From positions 7,276,501-7,340,500 of the forward strand of contig NZ_JAPEQG010000001.1 in NCBI RefSeq assembly GCF_026339735.1: a stretch of DNA of 64,000 bases. The letters are read 5' to 3'. Positions 52,028 to 62,274 of the stretch are shown here, one piece after another. Position 1 is the first letter of the stretch; each line of letters starts with the position of its first letter. The notes under the pieces are model-generated. The model saw only the letters and a list, made by a program, of their open reading frames with translations. It had not been told where the DNA came from and made no database searches. Source of the DNA: Streptomyces sp. NBC_01669. GTDB taxonomy: Bacteria; Actinomycetota; Actinomycetes; Streptomycetales; Streptomycetaceae. Made by a program: the position numbers and the translations under genes.

Positions 52028-53656
52028 TCAGGAGACGTCGATCACCACCGAATGCCAGCCGGTCGCACCGTCCGGGACGGTGCCGACGCGTTCGCCGGTC
52101 TGAGTGGCGCCCGTCCCGTCGGTCGCACGGACCTCCAGCGTGTGATTGCCGGAGGTGGCCGGCCACTCCCACACCCACTGGCGCCAGGTGTCCCGGCTGT
52201 CCTCCGCCGCGAGCCGGGCCCGATGCCACGGGCCGCCGTCCACCCGGACCTCCACCCGCGAGATCCCCCGGTGCTGGGCCCAGGCCACCCCGGCGACGGG
52301 CACGATGCCGGGCTTCGGCGAGGCGAACGGACGCGGCGTGTCGATCCGGGACTCCGTCTTGACCGGCGCCTGCTGGGACCAGCTGCGCCTGACCCAGTAC
52401 GCGTCGTACGAGGCGAACGTCGTCAGCTCGATGTCCTTGATCCACTTGCAGGCCGAGACGTACCCGTAGAGTCCCGGCACCACCATGCGGACCGGGAAGC
52501 CGTGCGCGAACGGCAGGGGTTCGCCGTTCATGCCGAGGGCGAGGATCGCGTCGCGCCCGTCCATGACCGTCTCGACCGGCGTGCCGATCGTCATGCCGTC
52601 GACGGAACGCGCCACGATCTGGTCGGCGGGCCCGCCCTGCGACGGCGGCTTTACCCCGGTCTCGCGCAGGAGATCGGCCAGCCGCACACCGATCCACCGG
52701 GCATTGCCGACGTACGGGCCGCCGACCTCGTTGGAGACACACGCCAGGGTGATGTCCCGCTCGATGATCTCCCGCCCCAGGAGGTCCTGGAAGCTGACCG
52801 TGAGCGGGCGGGCGACCCCCTTGCCGTGGATCCGCAGTCGCCACGAATCGGCGTCGATGCGGGGCACGACCAAGGCGGTGTCCACCCGGTAGAAGCTCTT
52901 GTTCGGGGTGATGAACGAGCTCAGGCCCCGGATCCGCAGGTCCGTCCCGGGCGGTAGGGCGGGAGCCGGTGACTCGGGGACCGGGAGGACCAGATCATGC
53001 CGTGAGGCGGTGGCCCCGGCCTGCACGGAGGACGTCAGCCGCCGTCCCAGGAACCCCGCACCGGCCGAGGCCGCCGCCGCAGCGGTCGCCGCGATCACGA
53101 AACCGCGCCGGTCGAAGGCGCCGTCCCCCTGCCCGTCCCTCTCGCCGGCCGAGGGAGAGGGACGGAGCACCGGGCCGAGCCGTCCGACCAGGAGATACAG
53201 CACCCCTGCGGCCAGTACGGCACCCACCACCGAGGGCAGGGCATCGGCGGGGCTGCCTTCCGGCCGTCCCACCGCCGCCACTGCCCCGATCACGCCGAAG
53301 ACCAGAACGGCCGCCGAGCCGAGCAGCCGGTGCCGCAGTGCCAGCAGCCCGACCGCCACGGCGAAAACCGCCAGCAGGGCCAGGATGCCCAGTTCGAGCA
53401 CCAGCTTGTCGGCCGTGCCGAAGTGCCGTACGGCGAAGTCCTTCACGACCGGGGGAGTGCGGTCGATGACCGCCCCGCCCACCGCCGCGACCGGACCCGC
53501 CTCGGGACGTACGGCAGCCGAGACCAGTTCGGCCACGGCCAGGGCGCAGAACCCGGCGATCAGACCGCTGAGCCCGGCGAGACCGGCACGTGCCCAGCGG
53601 GACCGCCGGGCCCCGGAGGCCCCGTGCTCCTGCACGTTGTTCTGTTCCTCGTTCAC
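52028..53656 (-). CDS. Membrane molybdopterin oxidoreductase (sulfite-oxidase family)
   Basis: 542 residues. N-terminal region with four or five membrane spans (residues 20-160), then a Tat-like stretch (FDRRGFVIAATAAAAASAGAG, given as landmark) and an external molybdopterin domain of the sulfite-oxidase type with the Mo ligand Cys in ACVSNEVGG and the GLYGYVSACKWI block; a C-terminal Mo-cofactor dimerisation domain follows (GVAWAQHRGISRVEVRVDG). GTG 53656 has no clear ribosome site. It sits between SigK-type regulatory genes and the fasciclin gene and is likely under SigK. Substrate unknown. Confidence 0.9.
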   Translation of the reverse strand: MNEEQNNVQEHGASGARRSRWARAGLAGLSGLIAGFCALAVAELVSAAVRPEAGPVAAVGGAVIDRTPPVVKDFAVRHFGTADKLVLELGILALLAVFAVAVGLLALRHRLLGSAAVLVFGVIGAVAAVGRPEGSPADALPSVVGAVLAAGVLYLLVGRLGPVLRPSPSAGERDGQGDGAFDRRGFVIAATAAAAASAGAGFLGRRLTSSVQAGATASRHDLVLPVPESPAPALPPGTDLRIRGLSSFITPNKSFYRVDTALVVPRIDADSWRLRIHGKGVARPLTVSFQDLLGREIIERDITLACVSNEVGGPYVGNARWIGVRLADLLRETGVKPPSQGGPADQIVARSVDGMTIGTPVETVMDGRDAILALGMNGEPLPFAHGFPVRMVVPGLYGYVSACKWIKDIELTTFASYDAYWVRRSWSQQAPVKTESRIDTPRPFASPKPGIVPVAGVAWAQHRGISRVEVRVDGGPWHRARLAAEDSRDTWRQWVWEWPATSGNHTLEVRATDGTGATQTGERVGTVPDGATGWHSVVIDVS

Positions 53657-53842
53657 ATCCGGTGTTCGTCGCCGGACGCCCGGCGGATTGGTCCGTCACC
53701 CGATCGGATGAGAGGCGGTCATCGACCGATCCGCCTCGGCCCCGGCCGCGAATCACCTTCGAGGGACCCTGTGAGAGGGCCCGTTCGGCGCACACCGGGC
53801 CCGCCCGGCGCGAGCCGGAACCGAGGGACCGGAGGAACCGGC

Positions 53843-54255
53843 ATGGCACGGAATCGGCGGTGGACAGCCGTGGTGGGCAGCGGCGTGGCGGAACTGACCG
53901 CCGCGTATGTGTTCGGCCAGGCGCACGAAGTGACGCTGTACGAGTCGGACGAACGGACCGAGGTCATGCGCACCCCCATGACCTCGCGGCCTCCGACGGA
54001 CGGATACACCACGTCGACTCGGGATTCATCGGGCACAACCGGCGTACGTGCCCGTACCTTCTGCGGCTCTTCGCCGAACTCGGGGTGGCCACCCAGGAGT
54101 CCGAGATGAGCATGTCCATACGGTGCGAAGGGTGCGGCATCGAGTGCGCGGGCGGCCGCGGGCCCGCCGGACTCCTCGCCCGGCCGCGCATCGCACTGCG
54201 CGCCTCCTGCCTCCGGATGCTGGTCGAAGTGCCGCGCTTCCACCGGGCGGCGAGA
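53843..54255 (+). pseudogene. Frameshifted and truncated FAD-dependent (amine-oxidase-like) oxidoreductase
   Basis: ATG 53843 opens a dinucleotide fold (VVGSGVAELTAAYVFGQAHEVTLYESDER). The frame changes at about 53955-53970: the rest (GHAHPHDLAASDGRIHHVDSGFIGHNRR, then LLRLFAELGVATQESEMS) is in another frame. The resemblance stops near 54252 (MLVEVPRFHRAA), about 140 residues in, where ~420 are expected, and the photolyase gene begins on the other strand. Gly in the fold motif is also changed to Glu (GVAEL for GVAGL). Such oxidoreductases usually sit with DUF1365 and cyclopropane-fatty-acid synthase genes; those are absent here. Confidence 0.85.
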
Positions 54256-54284
54256 GCCGGGAGCCGGCAGCCGGTGGCCAGCTG

Positions 54285-55649
54285 TCAGCCGAGGCCGCGC
54301 GCCCGTTCGAAGCGGGCGCGGGCCTCGGCCAGATCCACTACCGGGTCCGGATAGGCGAGCCGGGCCCCTTCCGGGCCGGTGAGCTTCCACGGCTCGTGCA
54401 CCGCAGCGCCGTCCAGGCCCGCCAGTTCCGGCACCCACCGCCGTACGTACGCGCCCCGTGGATCGAACCGCTTGCCCTGGATCAGCGGATTGAGTACACG
54501 GTTGGGGCGGGTGTCCGTACCGGTGCCCGCCACCCACTGCCAGTTGAGCTGATTGTTCGCCAGGTCCCCGTCGACCAGGAGATCCAGGAAGTGCCGCGCG
54601 CCGACGCGCCAGTCCACATACAGCGTCTTGGTGAGGAAACTCGCGACCAGCATCCGGCCCCGGTTGTGCATCCAGCCCTCATGCGCCAGCTGTCGCATCG
54701 CCGCGTCGACCAGCGGATAGCCGGTGAGCCCGGCACGCCACGCCTCGATCTCGTCGGGGTCGGACCGCCACCGGTCGCCGCGCGGACGGTAGTCGGCCCA
54801 CGCGGCGTCCGGCCGGGCGGCGAGAACCTGGTGGTGGAAGTCCCGCCAGGCCAGCTGCCGTACGAACGCGTCGGCGCCCGGTCCGCCCTTCTCCCGTGCC
54901 CGGTGCACCAGTTCGGCCGCGGAGAGGCAGCCGAAGTGCAGAAACGGCGACAGCCGGGATGTCGCGTCCCCGGCGAGGTCGTCGTGGCCGGTCCCGTAGT
55001 CGGCCATCGGGCCGTGCAGCCAGGAGGTCAGCAGCCTGCGCCCTGCCGTCTCGCCGCCTGCGGCAAGTCCCGGGGAGACGCCCGTCACCTCCGCTCGGGT
55101 CGGCAGCGGTGCGGACGTCGCCGTGTCCGGCACCCGTACCGTCCGCGGCCCGGTCAGTGTGCCCCGTACGCCCGCCGTCTCCCAACGGCGGAAGTAGGGG
55201 GTGAACACCGTGAAATGGTCACGGCCCGCCGGGACGACCAGGCCCGGGGCGAGCGCGGTGACCACCGCGTCATGGACGTGCAGGGCGCAGCCGACAGCCC
55301 CGAGAGCCGTGCGCAGGCGCTCCTCGCGTTCCCTCGCGTACCCGCTCACCCCGGCCGCGATGTGCAGACTCTCCGCACCCGTCTCCGCGACCACGGCGCA
55401 GGCCCCGGCCACCACGTCGGCGCTGCGGACGACCAGCCGGCCGCCGCGGCGGCGCAGCCCTGCGTCGAGATCGACGAGGCAGTCGGCGAGGAACGCCCGC
55501 CGGTTCGGCGCGTCGAAACCGGTCCGGCGGATGCCGTCGTCCTGGACGAAGAGGGGGACGACGGCATCCGCGTCGCGCACCGCGGCGTGCAGAACGGGGT
55601 TGTCGTGCAGCCGCAGATCGGAGGTGAACAGCGCCACCGAGACGGTCAT
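54285..55649 (-). CDS. phr: Deoxyribodipyrimidine photolyase (class I)
   Basis: 454 residues. It repairs UV pyrimidine dimers with blue light. The N-terminal antenna domain (VALFTSDLRLHDNPVL) is followed by the FAD-binding domain with GHDDLAGDATSRLSPFLHFG, the Trp electron chain and HNRGRMLVASFLTKTLYVDWR, then NNQLNWQWVAGTGTD and NP-IQGKRFDP. ATG 55649 has a GAGGGG site. It is placed downstream of the anti-sigma factor on the same strand, so may share its transcript. Confidence 0.95.
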   Translation of the reverse strand: MTVSVALFTSDLRLHDNPVLHAAVRDADAVVPLFVQDDGIRRTGFDAPNRRAFLADCLVDLDAGLRRRGGRLVVRSADVVAGACAVVAETGAESLHIAAGVSGYAREREERLRTALGAVGCALHVHDAVVTALAPGLVVPAGRDHFTVFTPYFRRWETAGVRGTLTGPRTVRVPDTATSAPLPTRAEVTGVSPGLAAGGETAGRRLLTSWLHGPMADYGTGHDDLAGDATSRLSPFLHFGCLSAAELVHRAREKGGPGADAFVRQLAWRDFHHQVLAARPDAAWADYRPRGDRWRSDPDEIEAWRAGLTGYPLVDAAMRQLAHEGWMHNRGRMLVASFLTKTLYVDWRVGARHFLDLLVDGDLANNQLNWQWVAGTGTDTRPNRVLNPLIQGKRFDPRGAYVRRWVPELAGLDGAAVHEPWKLTGPEGARLAYPDPVVDLAEARARFERARGLG

Positions 55650-55662
55650 GGCAGGGAGCCCC

Positions 55663-56436
55663 TCATGCGGTCGGGAAGGTCAGCAGTGCCAGTGGAGCGG
55701 ACGTCGGCTGCACGGAGCCGCCGGCCGGCTCGACGGTGATTCCTATGCCCGACGCGCCGTCGACCGGCCCGTCCAGCAGCACCGTGTTGCTCGTCGCCGC
55801 CCGGTTGATCAGTCCCGCGGACCGCATGGTCCCGTGGTCGTCGAACCACAGCTGGTACACCTTGCCGTGGGACGGCGGCTCCATCCCCGAGGCCACGAAC
55901 ACGGCCCGGTTCTCGCTCCGGGAGACCACGACCGTGCCCTTGGACCCGCCCTTCAGCGCGCTGGACTTCGCCTTCGCGTCCGGCGCCGCGAGAACCCGCG
56001 CCACCTGCTCGCTCTGCTGCTGGGCCCGGTGCGCCTCCTGCTGTGCGTCCCGGGCGACCTGGTTCTGCCACACCGCGATCCCGCCGAACCCGGCAGCGGC
56101 GACCAGAGACGCGGCCAGCGCGAACTTCGGCCAGCGGCCGGTCCGCTGGACGGAGACGGCCGAGCGGGTGCGTCGGCCGCAGGACGGGGATTCCTGCCGT
56201 ACGGTCGTGATCTCCCGCAGTACCCGGTCGCGCAGCTCGCGCGGCGGGGCTGCGGACACCGCGAGCCCGAGCCGGGTGGCGGTCTCGGACAGTTCCCGCA
56301 CCTCCACGGCGCAGGCCTCGCAGTCGCCGAGATGGCGTTCGAACTCCCCGCGCTCCGCGTCCGGCAGCGCGTACAGGGCGTAGGCGCCGGTCAGCGTGTG
56401 CAGTTCGGCCCCGCTCATGCGATCCACCGTGCTCAT
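55663..56436 (-). CDS. rskA: Anti-sigma factor RskA-like
   Basis: 257 residues. N-terminal zinc-type anti-sigma domain (ELHTLTGAYALYALPDAERGEFERHL, then C-x2-C in GDCEACAVE), one membrane span near residue 105 (PKFALAASLVAAAGFGGIAVW) and an external RskA domain (VYQLWFDDHGTMRSAG). It should hold SigK at the membrane until a signal triggers its cleavage. ATG 56436 overlaps the sigma factor stop by ATGA, showing translational coupling. Confidence 0.92.
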   Translation of the reverse strand: MSTVDRMSGAELHTLTGAYALYALPDAERGEFERHLGDCEACAVEVRELSETATRLGLAVSAAPPRELRDRVLREITTVRQESPSCGRRTRSAVSVQRTGRWPKFALAASLVAAAGFGGIAVWQNQVARDAQQEAHRAQQQSEQVARVLAAPDAKAKSSALKGGSKGTVVVSRSENRAVFVASGMEPPSHGKVYQLWFDDHGTMRSAGLINRAATSNTVLLDGPVDGASGIGITVEPAGGSVQPTSAPLALLTFPTA

Positions 56437-57017
56437 GCGCTCACCCCGAGGCAGTCGCGCAGCCGGATCAGTCCGTCGCGCAGTCGTGTCTTGATCGTCC
56501 CGAGCGGTACGGAGAGGAGTTCCGCCACTTCGCGGTAAGTCAGGCCGCGGTAGTAGGCGAGCGTGACGGACTGCCGTTGCAGCTCGGACAGGGTCCGCAT
56601 GCAGCGGCGCACCTGCTCCCGCTCCAGCCGGCTCTCGACCTGCTCGGTGACCTCGTCGAACTCCGGCGTACGGTCCAGCAACGCCGCCCTGCGCTCCCGG
56701 GCCGTCGTCGCCTCGACGGAGCGCACCCGGTCCACCGCCCGGTGATGGGCCAGCGTCAGCACCCAGTTCATGGCGCTGCCGCGGGAAGCCCGGAAGCGGG
56801 GGGCGGTCCGCCACACTTCCACCAGCACCTCCTGCGCCACCTCCTCCGACTGTGCGGGGTCGCGCAGCACACTCCGTACGAGACCGAGGACCGGACCGCA
56901 GACCGCGTCGTACACCTTGGCGAACGCAGCCTGGTCGCCGCGGGCGACCAGATCCAGGAGTTCCTGGAGATCGGGCCCCGCCGATGGCGCTTCGCTGATG
57001 TGCACGGCTTGTTTCAC
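56433..57017 (-). CDS. sigK: ECF sigma factor, SigK-type
   Basis: 194 residues. Region 2 (YDAVCGPVLGLVRSVLRDPAQSEEVAQEVLVEVWRTAPRF, landmark DPAQSEEVAQEV) and region 4 (LSELQRQSVTLAYYRGLTYREVAELL) are complete. GTG 57017 has GGAGGA upstream. Gene order sigK-rskA is the mycobacterial one. It should direct transcription of the fasciclin and oxidoreductase genes and perhaps the photolyase. Confidence 0.94.
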   Translation of the reverse strand: MKQAVHISEAPSAGPDLQELLDLVARGDQAAFAKVYDAVCGPVLGLVRSVLRDPAQSEEVAQEVLVEVWRTAPRFRASRGSAMNWVLTLAHHRAVDRVRSVEATTARERRAALLDRTPEFDEVTEQVESRLEREQVRRCMRTLSELQRQSVTLAYYRGLTYREVAELLSVPLGTIKTRLRDGLIRLRDCLGVSA

Positions 57018-57214
57018 GCGGGCTTCCTCCCAGGATGCGCATCGGTTTCATGAGGCGATTCGAAGCCGACGGCAGCGCGGATTGGTCAGTGTGTGAAATC
57101 TTTCCACGCCGCCGCGAATTCGCGATACATCGTGGTTGACGCGTAAGGGTGCTCGCGATATGTTCGTACACGAGTATTCGATGACGAAGTGATGATCTGA
57201 TGAAGTGAAGGGCG

Positions 57215-57886
57215 GTGGGGGCGGTGGCCAAGCGGCGCAAGCTCAGCAATCCACTGGCACTCACGGTGATGGTGCTGCTCGCCGAGCGGTCCATGCATCC
57301 GTACGAGATCGCCCAGACGCTTCGCCGGCGCGGCAAGGAACACAGCGTCAAGATCAATTTCGGCTCGTTGTACACCGTGGTCCAGAACCTGGAGAAGCAC
57401 GGGTACGTCGAGGTGGCCGGCGTGCAGCGCCAGGGCAACCGCCCCGAGCGCACGCTCTACGGCATCACCGGGGCGGGGCGTGCCGAGATGGTCGACTGGC
57501 TCTCCGATCTGCTCGCCGTTCCGGCCGTCGAGTACCCGGTCTTCGAGACCGCGCTCTCGCTGCTGCCGGTGCTGCCTCCGGAGGATGTCGCGGAGCTGCT
57601 GGAAACCCGGGAGGCGGCGCTGGCGGTCCAGTCCGCGGCGATGCGGGGCATCCTCGGCCGGCTGACGGAGAAGCTGCCCCGGGTCTTCGTGGTGGAGACC
57701 GAGTACCAGCTCCACATGATCGATGCCCAGCTGGAGTGGATCAAGAAATTCCGTACCGAGCTTCTCGATGCCACGATCAGTGGCATCGAGGAGTGGAAGT
57801 CCTTCCACGAGACCGGCGAGGTTCCGCAGGACTGGCAGGACCTCGACGAACAGGAGATCGTCCTCGATCCCGAGCGGAAGGCGTAG
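57215..57886 (+). CDS. PadR-family transcriptional regulator
   Basis: 223 residues. Winged helix at residues 5-70 (KLSNPLALTVMVLLAERSMHPYEIAQTLRRRG, with GSLYTVVQNLEKHGYVE) followed by a Vir_act_alpha_C dimerisation domain. The start is GTG 57215 or GTG 57224; either has a usable GA-rich site, and the second gives the usual MAKRR start. It is followed by a drug-type ABC exporter pair, the normal PadR partner, and probably represses it. Confidence 0.92.
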   Translation: MGAVAKRRKLSNPLALTVMVLLAERSMHPYEIAQTLRRRGKEHSVKINFGSLYTVVQNLEKHGYVEVAGVQRQGNRPERTLYGITGAGRAEMVDWLSDLLAVPAVEYPVFETALSLLPVLPPEDVAELLETREAALAVQSAAMRGILGRLTEKLPRVFVVETEYQLHMIDAQLEWIKKFRTELLDATISGIEEWKSFHETGEVPQDWQDLDEQEIVLDPERKA

Positions 57887-57912
57887 CGCCAAGCGGTACC
57901 GAAGAAAGAGAA

Positions 57913-57954
57913 AGACCCCGGCAGGGGCTGTTGGAGCAGCGCCTGCCAGGGTCT
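57913..57954 (+). terminator. Terminator after the PadR gene
   Basis: A 13-bp stem with one mismatch (57913-57925 with 57942-57954). The right arm resembles a tRNA T-arm only by chance. Confidence 0.7.
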
Positions 57955-58088
57955 CGAACCCCGGACCGGCCATGCCGTGAGGGCGAGCCAGGCGATCGAG
58001 GTGCGGCACACCCAGGATAGCCCGGCTCTCTTCACGCGGATCGGCTCGGCATGCCCGAACACCCCGCTGACCACAGGAGAGCTCCGTC

Positions 58089-59098
<1,010 letters not shown>

Positions 59099-59102
<4 letters not shown>

Positions 59103-59878
59103 GCAGTCACGTCATCGCCCAAACCTGGTACATGACTCAGCGTCAGCTCATGGCGATCATCAGGCAGCCGGTCTTCCTGGCGATCTCCCTGGTCCAGCCG
59201 GTGATCTGGCTGTTCCTGTTCGGCAACCTCTTCAAGAAGGTCGTCGAGCTCGGCGGCTTCGGCACCACGTCCTATCTGGACTACCTGATCCCCGGCATCG
59301 TCGTGATGAGCGCCCTCGGATCGAGCATGTGGGCCGGAATGGGCACCCTGGAGGAGATCGAGCGGGGCACGCTCAACCGCTTCCTCACCACCCCGGTCAG
59401 CCGGAACGCGCTGATGAACGCCAACGTCGTGCAGAACGGCATCAGTACCGCCGTCCAGTCGGTCATCATCGTGCTCCTCGGCTGGGCCGCCGGTGCGACG
59501 TACCCGGGTGGTGCGGGCGGGCTGCTGATCCTGCTCGTCGCCTCGATCCTGCTCGGTACGGTCTTCGGTGCGCTCTCCAACGCGCTGGGGATGCTGGTCC
59601 GCCGGCGTGAGTCGATCATCGGTATCAACACGTTCCTGCTGCTGCCGCTGACCTTTCTCTCGTCCTCGTTCATGGCGCCGAGCCAGATGCCGTCCTGGAT
59701 GCGGCAGATCGCCGAATTCAACCCGGTCAACTGGGCGATGGTGGCGGGCCGTTCGGCCCTGACCGCCCAGCCCGACTGGGGGCTGGTGCTCAGCCGCGGG
59801 GGAGCGCTGCTCGCCCTCGCGGTGGTGGCGGTCTGGCTGTCGACCCGCACCTTCCGCTCGTACCAGAAGTCCGTCTGA
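59099..59878 (+). CDS. ABC-2 type permease (DrrB-like)
   Basis: 259 residues with six membrane segments and the ABC-2 signature (LTFLSSSFMAPSQMPSWM, FNPVNW). Its ATG overlaps the ATPase stop. Together they form a multidrug or antibiotic exporter; the substrate is unknown. Confidence 0.93.
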
Positions 59879-59898
59879 CGGCGCGTGCGGCCGCTGGG

Positions 59899-60369
59899 TC
59901 AGGAGAGCGCCGCATCGTGGAACCGGTCCGGGAAGGTCTCCCCGGGCCGGCTCTTCGGCTTCCGGACCGCGCGCAGCACCAGAAAGACCAGCAGGCCGAA
60001 CGGCGACAGCAGAATGGTCAGTACCAGCAGAGGGCTCATCACCAGCGCGGGGACACCCAGCCGACGGCCCTCCAGGAACATCCACTGGCCGAGCAGCAGA
60101 TCCCACGCGATGACCTGCGCCCAGATGGCCCCCGCCCCGTTCGCCAGCACGGTCAGGTCGCGGAACGTGTCGATGTCGGGGCTGCGCACGGCAGTCCACA
60201 GTTCGGGGAAGACGGGCACGGCCATCATCAGATACACGGCCAGCACCGGCAGGACGGTCAGAGGGGACGCCGCGAGGCGCGCGGTGGGCCGCCAGTGCGG
60301 CGCCAGGATCATGAGCAGCCAGAAGGGCGCTGCCAGCCAGAACGAGACCTCGAAGAGTGCACCGGTCAT
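59899..60369 (-). CDS. ABA4-like membrane protein (DUF4281)
   Basis: 156 residues with four membrane segments and the DUF4281/ABA4 pattern (FWLLMILAPHWRPT near the start, TRDLTVLANGAG-like block FRDLTVLANG and WDLLLGQWMF in the middle). The plant homologue ABA4 is needed for neoxanthin formation; the bacterial role is unknown. Its ATG overlaps the stop of the next gene (ATGA), so they are coupled. Confidence 0.85.
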   Translation of the reverse strand: MTGALFEVSFWLAAPFWLLMILAPHWRPTARLAASPLTVLPVLAVYLMMAVPVFPELWTAVRSPDIDTFRDLTVLANGAGAIWAQVIAWDLLLGQWMFLEGRRLGVPALVMSPLLVLTILLSPFGLLVFLVLRAVRKPKSRPGETFPDRFHDAALS

Positions 60370-61328
60370 GCCATGAGCTCCTTCTCGACGGAATCCGTGG
60401 TGCGGAATACGGGAGTCGGCCGCAGCGCCGCATACGTTCCGGCGGCGGTGGCGGCCAGGAGGAGCGACGCGGCAGTGAGCGTCGCGCCGTCCGGATGAAT
60501 CAGTGACTGCCCGCGCAGCGCCTGCCACGCGACGAGGGCGACGACCGCCGCGTACGCCCCTGATGCGACGAGCATCAGGCGCAGCCGTACCCGCGGATCG
60601 CCCAGCCGGGGAAAGCGCGGGGCCAGCGCCACCAGGGCGAGCAGGAGCAGCGGGAGCAACTGGAGCGCGTGCATGCCGACGAAGTGCGGGATGCGCAGAT
60701 CGCCGCCGGTCGTCGACCAGCCGGTGAGCGGCATCGAGGGGCCGCCGTCGGGTACGCCGACGGAGTGTGCGCCGATCACATCCGCGGTGTCGAGGTTCCC
60801 GGCGGCCCGCTGTTCGGGAGTCGGCTGCGTCATCAGGAAGCCGATTCCCGCGCCCACCAGCGCAATGAACACCCCCGAGCGGATCGCGAGGGCGGCGGCG
60901 CGGTCCTGGATACGGGCGCGCAGCAACAGGACCGCGATGACCAGGGTTCCGGTCCAGAGGGCGGCGACGGTGACGCCCATCGCGGTGAACAGCCGCTCGT
61001 CGAACGGGGTGGCGTGGTTGAAGTGGCTGCGCTTCCCGCGGATGACCTGCGCGGTGATGATCGCCATCTCGGCGAGGCTGGAGACCGTGACCACGGTCCC
61101 GGCCCACCAGCCGGTGCGCCGGCCGCGGGTGAGGAGCGTCAGCATCCAGGCGAGCGCCAGGGCGTACGCCACGAACGAGACCGCGAACTTGAAGGGCTTG
61201 AACCAGATCGCCGAGCCCGCGAGGACCCGGTCGTCGACCAGGAGTCCCACTCCGGAGATGACGGCCATGACAGCCATCGCCGCGGCGAAGAGGACTAACG
61301 GGCGGTGCCAGGAACGCCATGACGGCAT
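60366..61328 (-). CDS. Hypothetical multi-span membrane protein
   Basis: 320 residues with about eight membrane segments; charged and His-containing loops (VIRGKRSHFNHATPFDE). Not recognised. ATG 61328 has AGGGAG upstream. It is coupled to the ABA4-like gene and faces a MerR regulator across a repeat-rich promoter, so the pair is probably regulated by it. Confidence 0.8.
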   Translation of the reverse strand: MPSWRSWHRPLVLFAAAMAVMAVISGVGLLVDDRVLAGSAIWFKPFKFAVSFVAYALALAWMLTLLTRGRRTGWWAGTVVTVSSLAEMAIITAQVIRGKRSHFNHATPFDERLFTAMGVTVAALWTGTLVIAVLLLRARIQDRAAALAIRSGVFIALVGAGIGFLMTQPTPEQRAAGNLDTADVIGAHSVGVPDGGPSMPLTGWSTTGGDLRIPHFVGMHALQLLPLLLLALVALAPRFPRLGDPRVRLRLMLVASGAYAAVVALVAWQALRGQSLIHPDGATLTAASLLLAATAAGTYAALRPTPVFRTTDSVEKELMA

Positions 61329-61359
61329 GGGTGTACTCCCTGTGAAGACCGAAGATTAT

Positions 61360-61398
61360 GGATAGTGAGACTCTCCGCTATCCGATAGTGGAACTATC
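61360..61398. promoter_or_regulatory. Repeat-rich promoter for the MerR gene and the membrane-protein operon
   Basis: GATAGT occurs at 61361-61366 and 61384-61389 and, inverted, as CTATC (61378-61382) and ACTATC (61393-61398). The inner pair forms the perfect palindrome GATAGT-GGA-ACTATC. MerR proteins bind dyads placed inside long promoter spacers; this site lies between the two divergent starts, 61328 and 61445. Confidence 0.65.
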
Positions 61399-61444
61399 TA
61401 TGATGGGATGCGGGGTTGGCAAGAGCGGAAAGGGAGAACGCAGC

Positions 61445-62098
61445 GTGCGCATCGGCGAGTTGAGCCGCAGGTCCGGGGTTTCGGTGGCGACGATCAAGTT
61501 CTACGTGCGGGAAGGGCTCCTGCCCCCGGGGGAGTTGACCAGCCCGAACCAGGCGTCGTACGACTCCGGGCACGAGCGCCGGCTGAAGCTGATCCGTGCC
61601 CTTCTGGATGTCGGCGGACTCTCGCTCTCCGCGATCGGTGACGTACTTCGGACGATCGACGACCCCGCGCAGCCGGTGCACCATGTGCTGGGCGTGGCGG
61701 CGAAGCGGATCACGGCAATCGAGGGCAGCGAACCCGGGCCCGAACTGGACGACGCCCGCGAAGAGGTGGCCGAGCTGCTGGAGCGGCGCGGCTGGCGGGT
61801 GGAGGCGCGGAGTCCGGCCGGTGAGGCCCTGGCCGGGGTGCTGGCCGCACTGCGACGGGCCGGGCACGGAGGCTTCTGCGAGCTGCTCGACGACTACGCG
61901 AGCGCCGCGGAACCGGTCGCCCGGGCCGATCTCGACTACGTGGGACGGCGGGTGGCGCGCGAGGACCTGGTGGAGAGCGTGGTCGTCGGCACGGTGCTGG
62001 GCGAGGCAATGTTCAGCGCGCTGCGCAGGCTCGCGCACGTGGACGCCTCGGCCAGGGCGTACGGCGGCGAGCAGGGGGAGCGGGACGGGGGCGGATGA
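61445..62098 (+). CDS. MerR-family transcriptional regulator
   Basis: 217 residues. N-terminal MerR helix-turn-helix (RIGELSRRSGVSVATIKFYVREGLLPP) with a linker helix; the C-terminal part (EALAGVLAALRRAGHGGFCELLDD) is a long sensor domain, not a B12 domain and without an obvious metal-binding Cys cluster. GTG 61445 is chosen from GGGAG upstream; a longer frame from 61358 would overlap the promoter repeats. It is divergent from two membrane-protein genes. Confidence 0.9.
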   Translation: MRIGELSRRSGVSVATIKFYVREGLLPPGELTSPNQASYDSGHERRLKLIRALLDVGGLSLSAIGDVLRTIDDPAQPVHHVLGVAAKRITAIEGSEPGPELDDAREEVAELLERRGWRVEARSPAGEALAGVLAALRRAGHGGFCELLDDYASAAEPVARADLDYVGRRVAREDLVESVVVGTVLGEAMFSALRRLAHVDASARAYGGEQGERDGGG

Positions 62099-62200
62099 GG
62101 GGGACACGTCCGACGCGTGGGCGCCCGGGTCGCGTGTCCGCCGGCGCCACCGTTTCGTACGCGGACGACCCGGTCGCGTGCCCGTCGCCGCCGCACGTCG

Positions 62201-62241
62201 ACGCCCCGGTCACCGTCCAGGGCGGACGGTGACCGGGGCGT
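62201..62241. terminator. Convergent terminator
   Basis: A perfect 18-bp stem (62201-62218 with 62224-62241) with loop AGGGC, between the MerR gene and the siderophore-interacting gene. Confidence 0.88.
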
Positions 62242-62274
62242 GGATGTCCACCACGGGTGCCCCGGACGTGCGGC

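Noticed and set aside
57930..57975. Sequence resembling a tRNA T-arm on the minus strand (GGGTTCGAGACCC)
   Set aside because: No matching acceptor, D-arm or anticodon at the right distance, and the bases form one arm of a good terminator hairpin.
61445..62098. LitR-type B12 photoreceptor, suggested by the nearby photolyase
   Set aside because: The protein is only 217 residues and has no B12-binding domain.
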